DNA of 64,000 nucleotides from positions 1,922,001 through 1,986,000 of the forward strand of contig NZ_JADIIO010000001.1 in NCBI RefSeq assembly GCF_015594545.1. Direction: 5' to 3'. The notes beneath the pieces are model-generated. The model did not search any database. It was not told the DNA's origin and worked only from the letters and a program-made list of their open reading frames with translations. Shown here piece by piece: positions 47,519 through 56,194 of the stretch (positions within the stretch are counted from its first letter, which is position 1; the number at the start of each line of letters is the position of its first letter). A program made the position numbers and the translations under genes. Source of the DNA: Staphylococcus durrellii (GTDB taxonomy: Bacteria > Bacillota > Bacilli > Staphylococcales > Staphylococcaceae).

Positions 47519-48127
47519 CTATAGATAAATTTCTACATCGGCAACCTCACGTAAACTATTTAATAGAAAAACTTTAATTTCATTATTTTTTAGTTTTCGT
47601 ACAAATGTAGCCACGTCATAATTTTTAATTTCAAGTGAACCTTCTTCTAGCAAAGCTCTTCTCATTGTGCCACGTAAAAAATCTTGTTCATATTCAGGTG
47701 TATAACATTGATTATCTTCCTCTACCATTATATTACCAATATCAAATTCTAATACTTTCCCTTTGTCATCATATAATAAGATTAAGTCTGTAGAGTGATC
47801 GTGTTGTAGATGATTGCGCTGTGTCGTTTTATGAATGAGGTATTTATCATTGACTGCATTATCTAATTTCACCAATCGTGCAGTAAAATATTGTTTATCT
47901 GGTAGTTCTGCAACTTCAAATGTTAAATTACCTTCCTTATCGAACATCAGCTTAAGTCTTTTAAGTTGATTAGGGTAATTTTCTAAAATATGTGTAATGG
48001 CATCATTCCATTGCCGTTCATCAAAATCAATACCTAATGCATGACAAGAATGATTAATCCTTTCTTTATGTAACTGTAATCTTTTAATTTCGTTGTTTTC
48101 GAGTCTCATCGTTTCAAATAACTTCAT
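47519..48127 (-). CDS. pabC: Aminodeoxychorismate lyase
   Basis: PLP fold-type IV enzyme that cleaves 4-amino-4-deoxychorismate to p-aminobenzoate and pyruvate for folate synthesis. At 202 aa it is shorter than typical PabC (about 270), starting directly at KLFETMRLENNEIKRLQLHKERI. The PLP lysine is probably in LVKLDNAVNDKYLIHKTTQR (about 88-107); LLYDDKGKVLEFDIGNIM follows the usual E-x-N context. It shares one base with the end of pabB. Its short length matches other staphylococcal homologues as I recall them. Confidence 0.82.
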   Translation of the reverse strand: MKLFETMRLENNEIKRLQLHKERINHSCHALGIDFDERQWNDAITHILENYPNQLKRLKLMFDKEGNLTFEVAELPDKQYFTARLVKLDNAVNDKYLIHKTTQRNHLQHDHSTDLILLYDDKGKVLEFDIGNIMVEEDNQCYTPEYEQDFLRGTMRRALLEEGSLEIKNYDVATFVRKLKNNEIKVFLLNSLREVADVEIYL

Positions 48128-49275
48128 TATAAACGCTCCAATATTTTTGCTTTGTCTTTAAATTCTTGTATCTCTTTATCGACTTCAGAGTCAATTGTAA
48201 TACCTGCTCCTACGCCATATACAGCTTTACCGTCTATATATTGAATCGTACGTATCGGCACATTAAATATGGATTTGCCATTAGGCATTAACAATCCAAT
48301 AGTGCCACAATATATATGTCGCGGCACTTTTTCTAATGATTTAATAAATTTCATTGTATTTATTTTTGGCGCACCTGTGATTGAACCACATGGAAATAAT
48401 GATGACAAAATTTCATTCAACGTCGTTCCCTTAGCTAGCTCTCCTGTAACCATAGATGTCATCTGAAATACAGTAGCATACTTTTCTATGTTAAATAGCT
48501 TATATACTTTCACACTATTCGTTTTCGTAATACGCGCAATATCATTTCTTAGTAGGTCTACAATCATTACATTCTCAGCCTTATCTTTTTCTGAATGCTC
48601 TAAAGTAGCGTATTGCAATTTATCTTCTTCTTCAGTAGCACCACGAGATATTGTGCCTTTCATTGGTTTGCTTAAAATGATATTGCTATTATTTTTAAAA
48701 GGTCCTTGCTGGAAAAATAGTTCCGGTGAAGCTGAAGCAATTTTTAATTCATCAGTATCTATTAATGCTGCATAATGGCCATTATTAGATAGTTGCAATT
48801 GTTGATACAATTCAAAAATAGGACGACGAATATTTTCTATTAACCTTGTTGTATAATTTACTTGGTAGGTATTGCCGTTAATTATTTCCTGTTGAATACT
48901 TTCAATATTCGCCCTCATTATTTCATTAGATTCGGTAAATTGAAAGTTATGATATTTACTATTCATAGACGCCCCATATGTATTTGATGGCGTTACCGAA
49001 TCAAACACATAAGCAGCTGCATATATATAAGGTTCATTTATATTAACGACAGCCATATCATTATTGTAATATTTAGCCGCTTCATATGGTAAATATAACA
49101 CCACATACTTACCTTGTCTTTGCTTTTTTTCCGCATATGCTACGACTTGGCCCACTTCATCTATACGCCACGCAAGATTTTGAGCGATAAAATCTGTGCA
49201 TATAATATTGTAGGTTTCATAATCATCTTCATTATTCATATAACGATAATTAAATTGGATATGCACAGTGTTCAC
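48127..49275 (-). CDS. pabB: Aminodeoxychorismate synthase component I
   Basis: Converts chorismate plus ammonia to 4-amino-4-deoxychorismate. The 382-aa chorismate-binding protein carries the catalytic ILSKPMKGTISRG (about 200-212), the magnesium-binding ENVMIVDLLRNDIARI (about 236-251) and SSLFPCGSITGAPKINTM (about 288-305). Its N-terminal domain is shorter than that of anthranilate synthase. The PIKGT-type lysine is kept as PMKGT, favouring PabB over TrpE. It overlaps pabA by 26 bp and pabC by one base, so the three genes are tightly coupled. Confidence 0.92.
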   Translation of the reverse strand: MNTVHIQFNYRYMNNEDDYETYNIICTDFIAQNLAWRIDEVGQVVAYAEKKQRQGKYVVLYLPYEAAKYYNNDMAVVNINEPYIYAAAYVFDSVTPSNTYGASMNSKYHNFQFTESNEIMRANIESIQQEIINGNTYQVNYTTRLIENIRRPIFELYQQLQLSNNGHYAALIDTDELKIASASPELFFQQGPFKNNSNIILSKPMKGTISRGATEEEDKLQYATLEHSEKDKAENVMIVDLLRNDIARITKTNSVKVYKLFNIEKYATVFQMTSMVTGELAKGTTLNEILSSLFPCGSITGAPKINTMKFIKSLEKVPRHIYCGTIGLLMPNGKSIFNVPIRTIQYIDGKAVYGVGAGITIDSEVDKEIQEFKDKAKILERL

Positions 49276-49843
49276 CTGCTTTCATTAAAAATAATTGTAA
49301 TTGTTTATGACCATATTGACTCAAAATTGACTCTGGGTGATATTGCACACCATAAATTGGCAGTTCCCTATGTTCAACTGCCATAATGATCTCTTCGTCA
49401 TTATAAGCTGTAATATTTAACTTAGATGGTAGCGTATACCGTTGAGCAATTAAAGAATGATAACGCATTACTTTAAAGTTTTGGTTTAAACCTTCGAAAA
49501 TACCACTATTAGTATGCGTTAATGTTGTTACATGACCATGTACTGGTTTACCACTTTTAAAGATAATGCCTCCATAATAATCAACAATTAATTGAAAACC
49601 TAAACATACACCTAAGATAGGTGTGGTCTCTTCAAAATGCTCTATTAGGCGACCTAATATTGGATAGTCACTTGGTTGACCAGGGCCGGGTGAGATAATA
49701 ATTGCTTCTGGTTTTAATAATTGTAATTCAGTTATGACAACTTCCTCCACGTCAATGACTTTAACTGGAAGTTTAGAAATATTTTCAACATAATCCACGA
49801 GATTATATGTGAATGAATCTTTATTGTCGATGACGATAATCAT
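49250..49843 (-). CDS. pabA: Aminodeoxychorismate synthase component II (glutamine amidotransferase)
   Basis: Supplies ammonia from glutamine to PabB. The 197-aa class I amidotransferase begins MIIVIDNKDSFTYNLVDYVE. It has the oxyanion segment IISPGPGQPSDYP, the nucleophile Cys in ILGVCLGFQLI (about 78-88) and the catalytic His-x-Glu in VQYHPESILSQYG near 170. The start is ATG 49843 with AGAGGTAG; ATG 49867 lies before that site. It heads a pabABC operon reading away from queCDE. Confidence 0.93.
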   Translation of the reverse strand: MIIVIDNKDSFTYNLVDYVENISKLPVKVIDVEEVVITELQLLKPEAIIISPGPGQPSDYPILGRLIEHFEETTPILGVCLGFQLIVDYYGGIIFKSGKPVHGHVTTLTHTNSGIFEGLNQNFKVMRYHSLIAQRYTLPSKLNITAYNDEEIIMAVEHRELPIYGVQYHPESILSQYGHKQLQLFLMKAGEHCAYPI

Positions 49844-49958
49844 ATTACTACCTCTTTCATGCCTCACTATTATGAGTTGATTAGTGTTATTATGCCAAAT
49901 ATCAACTTGATTTTACAGCTTAAATATATTATTCTATTCATCATGTAAATGAATAAAC

Positions 49959-50034
49959 AGAGGTTTCTAGCTGACACCCTCTATAAAAAACTAGACATTA
50001 AGACGTCTATCTTTTTTATAGGGATAGACGTCTT
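49959..50034 (+). promoter_or_regulatory. preQ1-I riboswitch controlling queCDE
   Basis: The aptamer at 49959-49994 has stem AGAGG...CCTCT and the loop CTAG that pairs with the A-rich tail ATAAAAAACTAG, as in Bacillus queC leaders. The expression platform is a 12-bp hairpin (50000-50011 with 50023-50034) followed by TTATGTCTT, which fits a terminator. An alternative TAGAC/GTCTA pairing (49993-50009) could act as antiterminator. Ligand-bound RNA should shut off queCDE. Confidence 0.9.
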
Positions 50035-50080
50035 TTATGTCTTACAACAGTAGTTACCTTTAAGGAGAGCGAAATTTTAA

Positions 50081-50755
50081 ATGACAGAGCAATTATTAGA
50101 TAAAAATAAAGCGATTGTAGTGTTTAGCGGAGGTCAAGATAGTACGACATGTTTATTTTGGGCAAAACAACATTTTAACGAAGTTGAATTAGTAACTTTT
50201 AAATATGGACAAAGGCATGCTCAAGAAATTGAAGTGGCACAAACTATAGCTAATGAACAACAACTTAAACACCATGTGCTAGATATGTCATTATTATCTC
50301 AATTAACACCTAATGCATTAACTGACTCAACGATGGCTATTGAAGCAAATGGTGACGATGTACCCAATACTTTTGTACCTGCCCGGAATTTATTATTTTT
50401 ATCTTTTGCTGGTGCTTTAGCTTATCAACTTAATGCTAAAAATATAATTACAGGTGTATGTGAAACTGATTTTTCTGGTTATCCAGATTGTCGTGATAGC
50501 TTTGTTAAATCAATAAATGTTACTTTGAATTTATCAATGGATAAAACCTTTGTAATTCATACACCATTAATGTGGCTAGATAAAAAAGAGACATGGGCAT
50601 TAAGTGATGATTTAGGTGTATTAGATTACGTAAGAGAGCGTACATTAACATGCTATAACGGGATTATTGGAGATGGATGTGGCACATGCCCATCCTGTAA
50701 ATTACGCGCGCGTGGTTTGAACAACTATTTGGCCGATAAAGGAGCGAATAAATAA
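50081..50755 (+). CDS. queC: 7-cyano-7-deazaguanine synthase
   Basis: ATP-dependent enzyme converting 7-carboxy-7-deazaguanine to preQ0 in queuosine synthesis. The 224-aa protein has the PP-loop [11 protein letters not shown] at about 14-24, [17 protein letters not shown] near 103-119, [16 protein letters not shown] near 128-143 and a C-terminal zinc site [13 protein letters not shown] with an upstream Cys. AAGGAGAG lies 10 nt before the ATG. It is first of three overlapping genes under the preQ1 riboswitch. Confidence 0.96.
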   Translation: MTEQLLDKNKAIVVFSGGQDSTTCLFWAKQHFNEVELVTFKYGQRHAQEIEVAQTIANEQQLKHHVLDMSLLSQLTPNALTDSTMAIEANGDDVPNTFVPARNLLFLSFAGALAYQLNAKNIITGVCETDFSGYPDCRDSFVKSINVTLNLSMDKTFVIHTPLMWLDKKETWALSDDLGVLDYVRERTLTCYNGIIGDGCGTCPSCKLRARGLNNYLADKGANK

Positions 50756-51180
50756 TGTTTCAACAAAACTATCCTCAAGTAAATCATAACTACTTGTTTG
50801 AATTAAATAAAGATTTTAATTTTTCAGCTGCGCATTATATTCCAAGTGAAGACGCTGGAAAATGTATGCGCACGCATGGTCACACATATTTTGTCAATTT
50901 AACTATAGCAGGCGACACACTTGATCATAATGGCTTTTTAGTAAATTTCAGTGATTTAAAAAAACTTATCCATGGTTCATTTGACCATCAATTGTTAAAT
51001 GAATTACCTATGTTTAAAGATAAAAGTCCATCAACAGAAATCGTGGCACAAACAATTTATGAAATGGTACAAAATAGTTTAGATAGTCGTTTAAATGAGC
51101 CACAATGTCTACAAGTTTATGTTCGTGAAACGCCAACAAGTTATGTTATATATCGTCCGAAGGAGCATAACAATGGCTAA
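50755..51180 (+). CDS. queD: 6-carboxy-5,6,7,8-tetrahydropterin synthase
   Basis: Zinc enzyme of the PTPS fold that turns dihydroneopterin triphosphate into carboxytetrahydropterin, the first queuosine-specific step after GTP cyclohydrolase. The 141-aa protein has zinc histidines in FSAAHYIP (about 24-31) and MRTHGHTYF (about 43-51), the catalytic Cys in GKCMRT, and the substrate-binding Glu in QVYVRETPTSYV near the C-terminus. It shares one base with queC and overlaps queE by 8 bp. No folE is in the window. Confidence 0.95.
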   Translation: MFQQNYPQVNHNYLFELNKDFNFSAAHYIPSEDAGKCMRTHGHTYFVNLTIAGDTLDHNGFLVNFSDLKKLIHGSFDHQLLNELPMFKDKSPSTEIVAQTIYEMVQNSLDSRLNEPQCLQVYVRETPTSYVIYRPKEHNNG

Positions 51181-51889
51181 AATTCCAGTTTTAGAAATAT
51201 TTGGACCCACGATTCAAGGCGAAGGCAGAGTAATCGGCCGCAAAACCATGTTTGTTAGAACGGCTGGCTGTGATTATCGTTGTAGCTGGTGTGATTCAAG
51301 CTTCACTTGGGACGGTAGCGCTAAAGAAGATATTCGTATGATGACTGCTGAAGAAATATATGACGAACTTTATCAAATTGGTGGTGAAATGTTTAATCAT
51401 GTAACTATATCGGGTGGTAATCCTGCCCTAATAAAAGGTATTCAAGAACTTGTTGATTTATTTGAAGGGAAAAATATTTATAGTGCGTTAGAAACACAAG
51501 GTAGTAAATTCCAACCTTGGATGACACAAATTGATGATTTAACTATTAGCCCTAAACCACCAAGTTCAAAAATGAAGCCTAATTTATTCATACTAGATGA
51601 AGTTATCAAACAATGTAAACACGACACTTTAAATTTAAAAGTAGTCATATTTGATAATGAAGATTATGCGTTTGCTAAAATGATTCATCATCGTTATCCT
51701 TCTATACCATTTTATTTACAAGTCGGTAACCCTTATTTAGACGGTGAACATGTATCTCATCATACAGAAAAATTATTATCATTATATGAAAGTCTTGTCA
51801 CTCGTGTCATGGAAAGTAGTGATATGAACAATGTCTATGTATTACCACAACTGCATACATTGTTGTGGAGTAATAAAAAAGGAGTATAA
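51173..51889 (+). CDS. queE: 7-carboxy-7-deazaguanine synthase
   Basis: Radical-SAM enzyme that contracts the pterin ring to 7-carboxy-7-deazaguanine. At 238 aa it has IFGPTIQGEGRVIGRKTMF at about 8-26, the iron-sulfur motif CDYRCSWC (CX3CX2C) at about 32-39, then DSSFTWDG, THVTISGGNPAL-like NHVTISGGNPALI near 75-87. The correct start is ATG 51173 with AAGGAG upstream, inside the end of queD; an in-frame ATG further upstream would read through queD. It completes the preQ0 pathway with queC and queD. Confidence 0.96.
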   Translation: MAKIPVLEIFGPTIQGEGRVIGRKTMFVRTAGCDYRCSWCDSSFTWDGSAKEDIRMMTAEEIYDELYQIGGEMFNHVTISGGNPALIKGIQELVDLFEGKNIYSALETQGSKFQPWMTQIDDLTISPKPPSSKMKPNLFILDEVIKQCKHDTLNLKVVIFDNEDYAFAKMIHHRYPSIPFYLQVGNPYLDGEHVSHHTEKLLSLYESLVTRVMESSDMNNVYVLPQLHTLLWSNKKGV

Positions 51890-52202
51890 TGCCTAATGTA
51901 AGGTACTGGACACTGAAGAAGTAAGCCACTTCACCATAGATTTACATCGTCTTTTTACGACATAGCAACAGTGCGTGCTTGCATATAAAATGTGTTTTTG
52001 ACTAAAGTTTCAAGCAATATTTAGTCATATTTGTACGAATGTAATTAAGAAATCTTAATTATAAATTGTTTAAATCAAACATTTTTTTAACATCACAATA
52101 TTTAACAAAAATAAAAGTTTACATTATTTATTGTTATTAAATGCTTAACAAGGCATATATTGATATAATACTGCAATGAACTATTAATGTAAGGAGACCA
52201 AA
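51890..52202. other. Intergenic region between queE and a membrane-protein gene
   Basis: No gene seen. A short GAAGT/ACTTC hairpin lies near 51920 but has no T run, so the end of the queCDE transcript is unclear. The right end has an extended -10 TGATATAAT (TATAAT at 52164-52169), the probable promoter of the next gene. Confidence 0.5.
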
Positions 52203-52790
52203 ATGCTAATATCTATTATCATCAACATAATAGTTACAGTCGTCATATTAGGATTTGACCTGTATCGCCAGAATTTAAAACAACTTAAGTATAGCTCTAT
52301 TCTCATTGCAATTACTGTTAATGGTCTTATCAATTTATTTATAAGTGGTGAATATGATTACATTACATTCACATTTGTATTGTCATTAATCATATGGACA
52401 CTACTACAACTTTACATAAATAATAAAGTTCGAGTCTTATTTATTGAAGATCAAAAATTTATAGCAGTTGTACTTACAATTATTTTAAGCACATCTACTA
52501 TCCTTACTTATGATACGAGTCACGACTCCTATTATATGTCAGTACCATATCTAGCACCTGCCATCTCTTTAATTGCAGCTATATTGTTATTCTACAGCAC
52601 TTTTAAACCTAATGAACAAGCACAATTCCGCTTTATAAAACGCGTTAAAAATCCAATACTAGTTGGTCACGTACTTTATATATTATCGTTCGTAGTTATG
52701 ATGCTTTTAACACCTTATTGGTATGCCTTCATATTAATATATATCATTTTCCTTTTATTTATTTTATGGCAAAAAGTATTTAAAAATTAA
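52203..52790 (+). CDS. Hypothetical membrane protein, about six helices
   Basis: A 195-aa protein with about six predicted membrane helices (about 3-20, 32-50, 55-72, 85-100, 112-130, 153-193), short loops, and a lone basic stretch FRFIKRVKNP near 142-151. I do not recognise a family or any catalytic motif. It is likely real: it has an extended -10 promoter, AAGGAGA before the ATG, and staphylococcal codon usage. The next gene also encodes a small membrane protein, 70 bp downstream. Confidence 0.65.
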   Translation: MLISIIINIIVTVVILGFDLYRQNLKQLKYSSILIAITVNGLINLFISGEYDYITFTFVLSLIIWTLLQLYINNKVRVLFIEDQKFIAVVLTIILSTSTILTYDTSHDSYYMSVPYLAPAISLIAAILLFYSTFKPNEQAQFRFIKRVKNPILVGHVLYILSFVVMMLLTPYWYAFILIYIIFLLFILWQKVFKN

Positions 52791-52860
52791 AATGATTATA
52801 TAAATTACTTTAGTGGTATATATAATCATAATTAATTTTTTAAAAAGGAGGCCGATTTGT

Positions 52861-53112
52861 ATGGGCTTTATACTTATGTTAATCGTTGGTGGTTTAATTG
52901 GTTGGATTGCTGGCGGGATTTTAGGCAAAGATATTCCTGGAGGTATTTTAGGTAATATCATTGCTGGTATCGTAGGTTCTGCACTAGGTTCATGGTTACT
53001 AGGAGATTGGGGTTGGCACTTAGGTGGCATTGCTATCTTCCCAGCACTAATTGGTACAATTATTCTAGTGGCGGTTGTATCATTTATCCTAGGTAAATTA
53101 CGTAAAAAATAA
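52861..53112 (+). CDS. GlsB/YeaQ/YmgE-family stress membrane protein
   Basis: An 83-aa transglycosylase-associated-type protein with three hydrophobic, glycine-rich segments: LIVGGLIGWIAGGILGKDIPGGILGNIIAGIVGSALG-like residues (split here by the family's GKDIPGG turn near 22-28) and a C-terminal helix with a basic tail LGKLRKK. The family is linked to envelope or general stress, without a known activity. The start is ATG 52861 with AAAGGAGG; the in-frame ATG at 52813 has no ribosome site. A strong terminator follows. Confidence 0.82.
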   Translation: MGFILMLIVGGLIGWIAGGILGKDIPGGILGNIIAGIVGSALGSWLLGDWGWHLGGIAIFPALIGTIILVAVVSFILGKLRKK

Positions 53113-53152
53113 TTACGATGAGAGTTAAAATATCTTTAACTAATGTAAAAAT

Positions 53153-53194
53153 GGCACATTCTATTGAAACAAGATAGAATGTGCCGTTTTTTTT
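53153..53194 (+). terminator. Terminator after the GlsB-type gene
   Basis: A perfect 12-bp stem GGCACATTCTAT/ATAGAATGTGCC (53153-53164 with 53174-53185) is followed by eight T. Confidence 0.93.
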
Positions 53195-53454
53195 GAACTT
53201 TATTCGAAAAATTTATAGCATGACTCATCTTTTGCACTCCCCCGGAAACTTTACTGTTAATTCCTATGAATGGCATAGCACAATTTTTAAATGGCATTGT
53301 CGAAACAATACCTAAATGTGAACGCAATGAATACAAACAATTATCTTGGCAGCCACACACCTTATCATTCTAAAATGATGTGTCTTTCTCGAAATCAATT
53401 ACTTTAGAGTAAATCCTAAAACGGATTATGACGCTACACCGACAGTACAACTAA
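53195..53454. other. Degraded intergenic sequence left of the transposase scar
   Basis: No intact gene. Both strands are broken by stops; fragments such as GIVETIPKCERNEYKQLSWQP on the plus strand (about 53285-53350) look protein-like but I cannot place them. This may be further remains of the same insertion or of a lost gene. Confidence 0.35.
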
Positions 53455-53649
53455 GTTAATGATGAACTTATTTGTAAGAACCACAAACGAATAAGCTTTA
53501 AAAAGTGCGCTTATCGGAATGATAGATATGGATTCAAACGGGACTTTAAGTTATATGAATATGAATGCGAAGATTGTTCGTATTCCCCATTGAAAAATCA
53601 ATGTATGAAGTTTTACTCGAACGTCGATTCGAGGCATAACCCAAGTTAA
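53455..53649 (+). mobile_element. Remnant of an IS1182-family transposase
   Basis: An open stretch reads ELICKNHKRISFKKCAYRND, then RYGFKRDFKLYEYECEDCSY and SPLKNQCMKFYSN to a stop at 53649. The RYGFKRDFKLYECEDCSxCPL pattern is the C-terminal zinc-like region of IS1182/IS1272-type transposases common in staphylococci. Here it has lost the start, most of the catalytic part and the C-terminus, and the second CxxC has changed to CSYSP. No terminal repeats are visible. It is a dead fragment. Confidence 0.65.
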
Positions 53650-53730
53650 ACAATAATTATTTTTTCTTAATACTACTGAATATAAGAAGATAGTAGCGCA
53701 ACGAGCTGCAAAATTTCATAAAATCAAATA

Positions 53731-53771
53731 AAACGCCAATTTCTATATTATTTCAATAGAAATTGGCGTTT
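53731..53771. terminator. Terminator after csbB (bidirectional)
   Basis: A perfect 16-bp stem (53731-53746 with 53756-53771) has a 9-nt loop, with ATTTTTAG to its right on the plus strand and TTATTTGATTTT on the minus strand. Confidence 0.88.
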
Positions 53772-53830
53772 ATTTTTAGTCAGAGCTATTTATGCCCTTG
53801 ACTCTTCTTTGTTAAGGTTGTATCTCAAAC

Positions 53831-54865
53831 TCATTTATTATCAATTGGCGTTTTATCTGTTTGATGTTGAGCATGATCTTCAAAGTTTGGAACATAGTCT
53901 GTTCCTATTTCTCCATTGTCTTTAGTTTGTTCATGAATATTAGTCGCTAACACAATGTATTTAGGTCTTTGTTTGACTTCATAATAAATACGTCCAATAT
54001 ATTCACCAATAATGCCAATTGAGATAAGCTGAATACCCCCTAACAGAAGGATCGCCGCTATTGTTGAAAAATAACCTGGTGTATCGACACCTTCAAGTAA
54101 AATGCCACAAAAGATATATATTATATACAACATACTAACAAAAGACACGAACAAACCTAAATATATTAATGCTCTTAAAGGTTTATTGTTAAAAGATATA
54201 AGCCCGTCAATAGCATAATTTAACAAGTTACTAAACGACCATTTCGATTCGCCTTCTTCTCTCTCAACATTATCGTATGTGAAGACTTGTGTATTATAGC
54301 CAATCCACTCATATAATCCTTTAGAGAAACGATTGTACTCCTCAAGTGAAGCAATAGACTTAACAGCTCGATTACTTAACAATCTAAAATCACCGACACC
54401 ATCTTCTAGATTAATATCTACAAAGTAATTAATTAATTTATAATAACTTCTTGTTAGTAATTTTCGAGGCTTTTTCTCACCTTCACGATTTCGCTTAGCA
54501 ATGACTTGATCATACCCATCCAAATAGCCTTCTATCATTTTAGGTATAAATTCAGGTGGATGTTGTAAATCTGCATCAATCATTATTACTGCATCACAGT
54601 CTGTACTATATTGATAACCAGCGAGCATGGCAGACTCTTTTCCAAAGTTTCTACTAAATGAAACAAATTTAATATGGTAATCTTTATTCGCAACATCCTG
54701 TATATAATTTATAGTAGAATCTCTACTACCATCGTCGACAAAAAGTATTTCATAATCATATTGTCGACTCTCACTATCTTGAGATAATACTTCGGTTAAT
54801 CGCTCATAAGTTTTTAGAATAACTTCACCTTCATTATAACAAGGTACAATGACTCTAATGTTCAT
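53831..54865 (-). CDS. csbB: Polyprenyl-phosphate glycosyltransferase CsbB (lipoteichoic acid glycosylation)
   Basis: GT2-family enzyme that loads GlcNAc onto undecaprenyl phosphate at the inner face of the membrane; in S. aureus and Bacillus CsbB acts with YfhO to glycosylate lipoteichoic acid. The 344-aa protein has VIVPCYNEGE near the start, LFVDDGSRDST (about 45-55), MIDADLQHPPEF (DxD, about 94-105) and the RNREGEKKPRKLL acceptor segment. Two C-terminal helices span about 232-305, with an Asp/His/Thr-rich tail. yfhO is not in the window. Confidence 0.85.
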   Translation of the reverse strand: MNIRVIVPCYNEGEVILKTYERLTEVLSQDSESRQYDYEILFVDDGSRDSTINYIQDVANKDYHIKFVSFSRNFGKESAMLAGYQYSTDCDAVIMIDADLQHPPEFIPKMIEGYLDGYDQVIAKRNREGEKKPRKLLTRSYYKLINYFVDINLEDGVGDFRLLSNRAVKSIASLEEYNRFSKGLYEWIGYNTQVFTYDNVEREEGESKWSFSNLLNYAIDGLISFNNKPLRALIYLGLFVSFVSMLYIIYIFCGILLEGVDTPGYFSTIAAILLLGGIQLISIGIIGEYIGRIYYEVKQRPKYIVLATNIHEQTKDNGEIGTDYVPNFEDHAQHQTDKTPIDNK

Positions 54866-55094
54866 AAATGTGCCACCCTCATTCTTTTTTAATTACGTAA
54901 TCACAATATATACCAGCGTTATAATAAATTATTTAAACGAAACCAAATATTATGTTTGTTCATTTTAGGCTTCACATCAATAATTATAGTTTTTACAAAA
55001 GTATAATTATTTTAACAAAAATAAGGACTACTGCTAAATCAAGTTACACTAATAATCCATTCTGTATTTAAATAAAAGCTTTCAAATTATAAAT

Positions 55095-55934
55095 TTATTT
55101 TAAAGAACCTATATGAACCTTATCGGGGTTGTTGCCTTGACGTTGGTTTTTATTTAAACTATCGATTTCGGCTATGTCAGTTAATTCTAAATTAAAATCT
55201 AAAATATTATAATTTTCTTCAATTCGCGATGGTGTTTTAGACTTTGGAATAACCAACCTGTTATGCGCTAGATGCCACCTCAACACAATTTGAGCAGGGG
55301 TTTTATTATATTCTTTTGCAATATTAACTATTGTTGGGTGATCTAACAAACCTTTATTTCTCATTAGAGGCATCCAAGCTGTTACGGCGATATCTTTTTC
55401 ATCACAATAAGCTTGCAACTCATGTTGATCAAAATAAGGATGTACTTCAATTTGATTCACTGCAGGAACAATTTTAGTTTCCTTCATGAGCGTTTCTAAA
55501 TGATGTTGTTCAAAGTTGCAAACGCCGATAGCACGTATTTTACCTTCATCATATAATTCTTCCATGGCTCTATAACTTTCTATAAATAGTCCATCCGCTT
55601 CACAAGGCCAATGAATTAAATATAAATCTAAATAATCTGTACCTAGATTTTCTAAAGTTTTATAAAAATATGCTTTCGTATTTTCATAACCTTGGAAATC
55701 ATTCCACAATTTAGATGTAATAAATAAGTCTTCTCTATCTATATCTGAATTACGTAAAGCATTACCTAAAGCTTGCTCATTCCCATAAAAATATGCCGTA
55801 TCAAAAGCTCTATACCCGGCTTCTAATGCACTATGGACAGCTATCTCCATCTCATCATTTGTTATTTTATAAACGCCTAAACCAATTTTAGGCATTGGGT
55901 AACCATTATTTAAATAATATACATCATTGTCCAT
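55095..55934 (-). CDS. Aldo/keto reductase
   Basis: A 279-aa NADPH-dependent aldo/keto reductase of the AKR5 type (YvgN/YtbE-like). The catalytic tetrad is visible as Asp and Tyr in AFDTAYFYGNE (about 43-53), Lys in LFITSKLWND (about 71-80) and His in YLILIHWP-like DLYLIHWPC (about 104-112). The cofactor-binding IPKSKTPSRIEEN lies near 230-242. Such enzymes detoxify methylglyoxal and other aldehydes; the substrate here is not determined. It is a single-gene unit with its own ribosome site (GAGAGGAG). Confidence 0.9.
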   Translation of the reverse strand: MDNDVYYLNNGYPMPKIGLGVYKITNDEMEIAVHSALEAGYRAFDTAYFYGNEQALGNALRNSDIDREDLFITSKLWNDFQGYENTKAYFYKTLENLGTDYLDLYLIHWPCEADGLFIESYRAMEELYDEGKIRAIGVCNFEQHHLETLMKETKIVPAVNQIEVHPYFDQHELQAYCDEKDIAVTAWMPLMRNKGLLDHPTIVNIAKEYNKTPAQIVLRWHLAHNRLVIPKSKTPSRIEENYNILDFNLELTDIAEIDSLNKNQRQGNNPDKVHIGSLK

Positions 55935-56030
55935 AGTTATTCTCCTCTCATAGCGATAAAAATAATAAAAATTAATACATTAACTATATTTCCAATTTTC
56001 ATGAATTTAATCATTACTATTTGAATACAA

Positions 56031-56185
56031 AGAAGGGAGTGGGACAGAAATCATAATGATTTCGTAGTCCCACCCCCGCATAGATGACTAGAATTGAAAA
56101 GCGTTTTTATGAGCGCATTTTTAATTTAGTCAGCCGCTGCGTTTCCTTTGATCTAGGACTCAGACAAACAATTTATAACTGAGCC
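56031..56185. repeat. Dispersed staphylococcal intergenic repeat (GGGAC hairpin type)
   Basis: GAAGGGAGTGGGACAGAAAT begins the common staphylococcal intergenic repeat. Here it folds as GTGGGAC/GTCCCAC (56039-56045 with 56067-56073) around a second palindrome GAAATCAT-a-ATGATTTC (56047-56063). The stretch to about 56185 (TTTAGTCAGCCGCTGCGTTTCC and neighbours) is the variable tail of this repeat type as I remember it. It sits just after the mpfA stop and could also end that transcript. Confidence 0.65.
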
Positions 56186-56194
56186 ACATTTACA

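Noticed and set aside
53136..53360. 74-codon minus-strand open frame after the GlsB-type gene
   Set aside because: It spans the terminator hairpin of the GlsB-type gene and lies in degraded sequence; no ribosome site.
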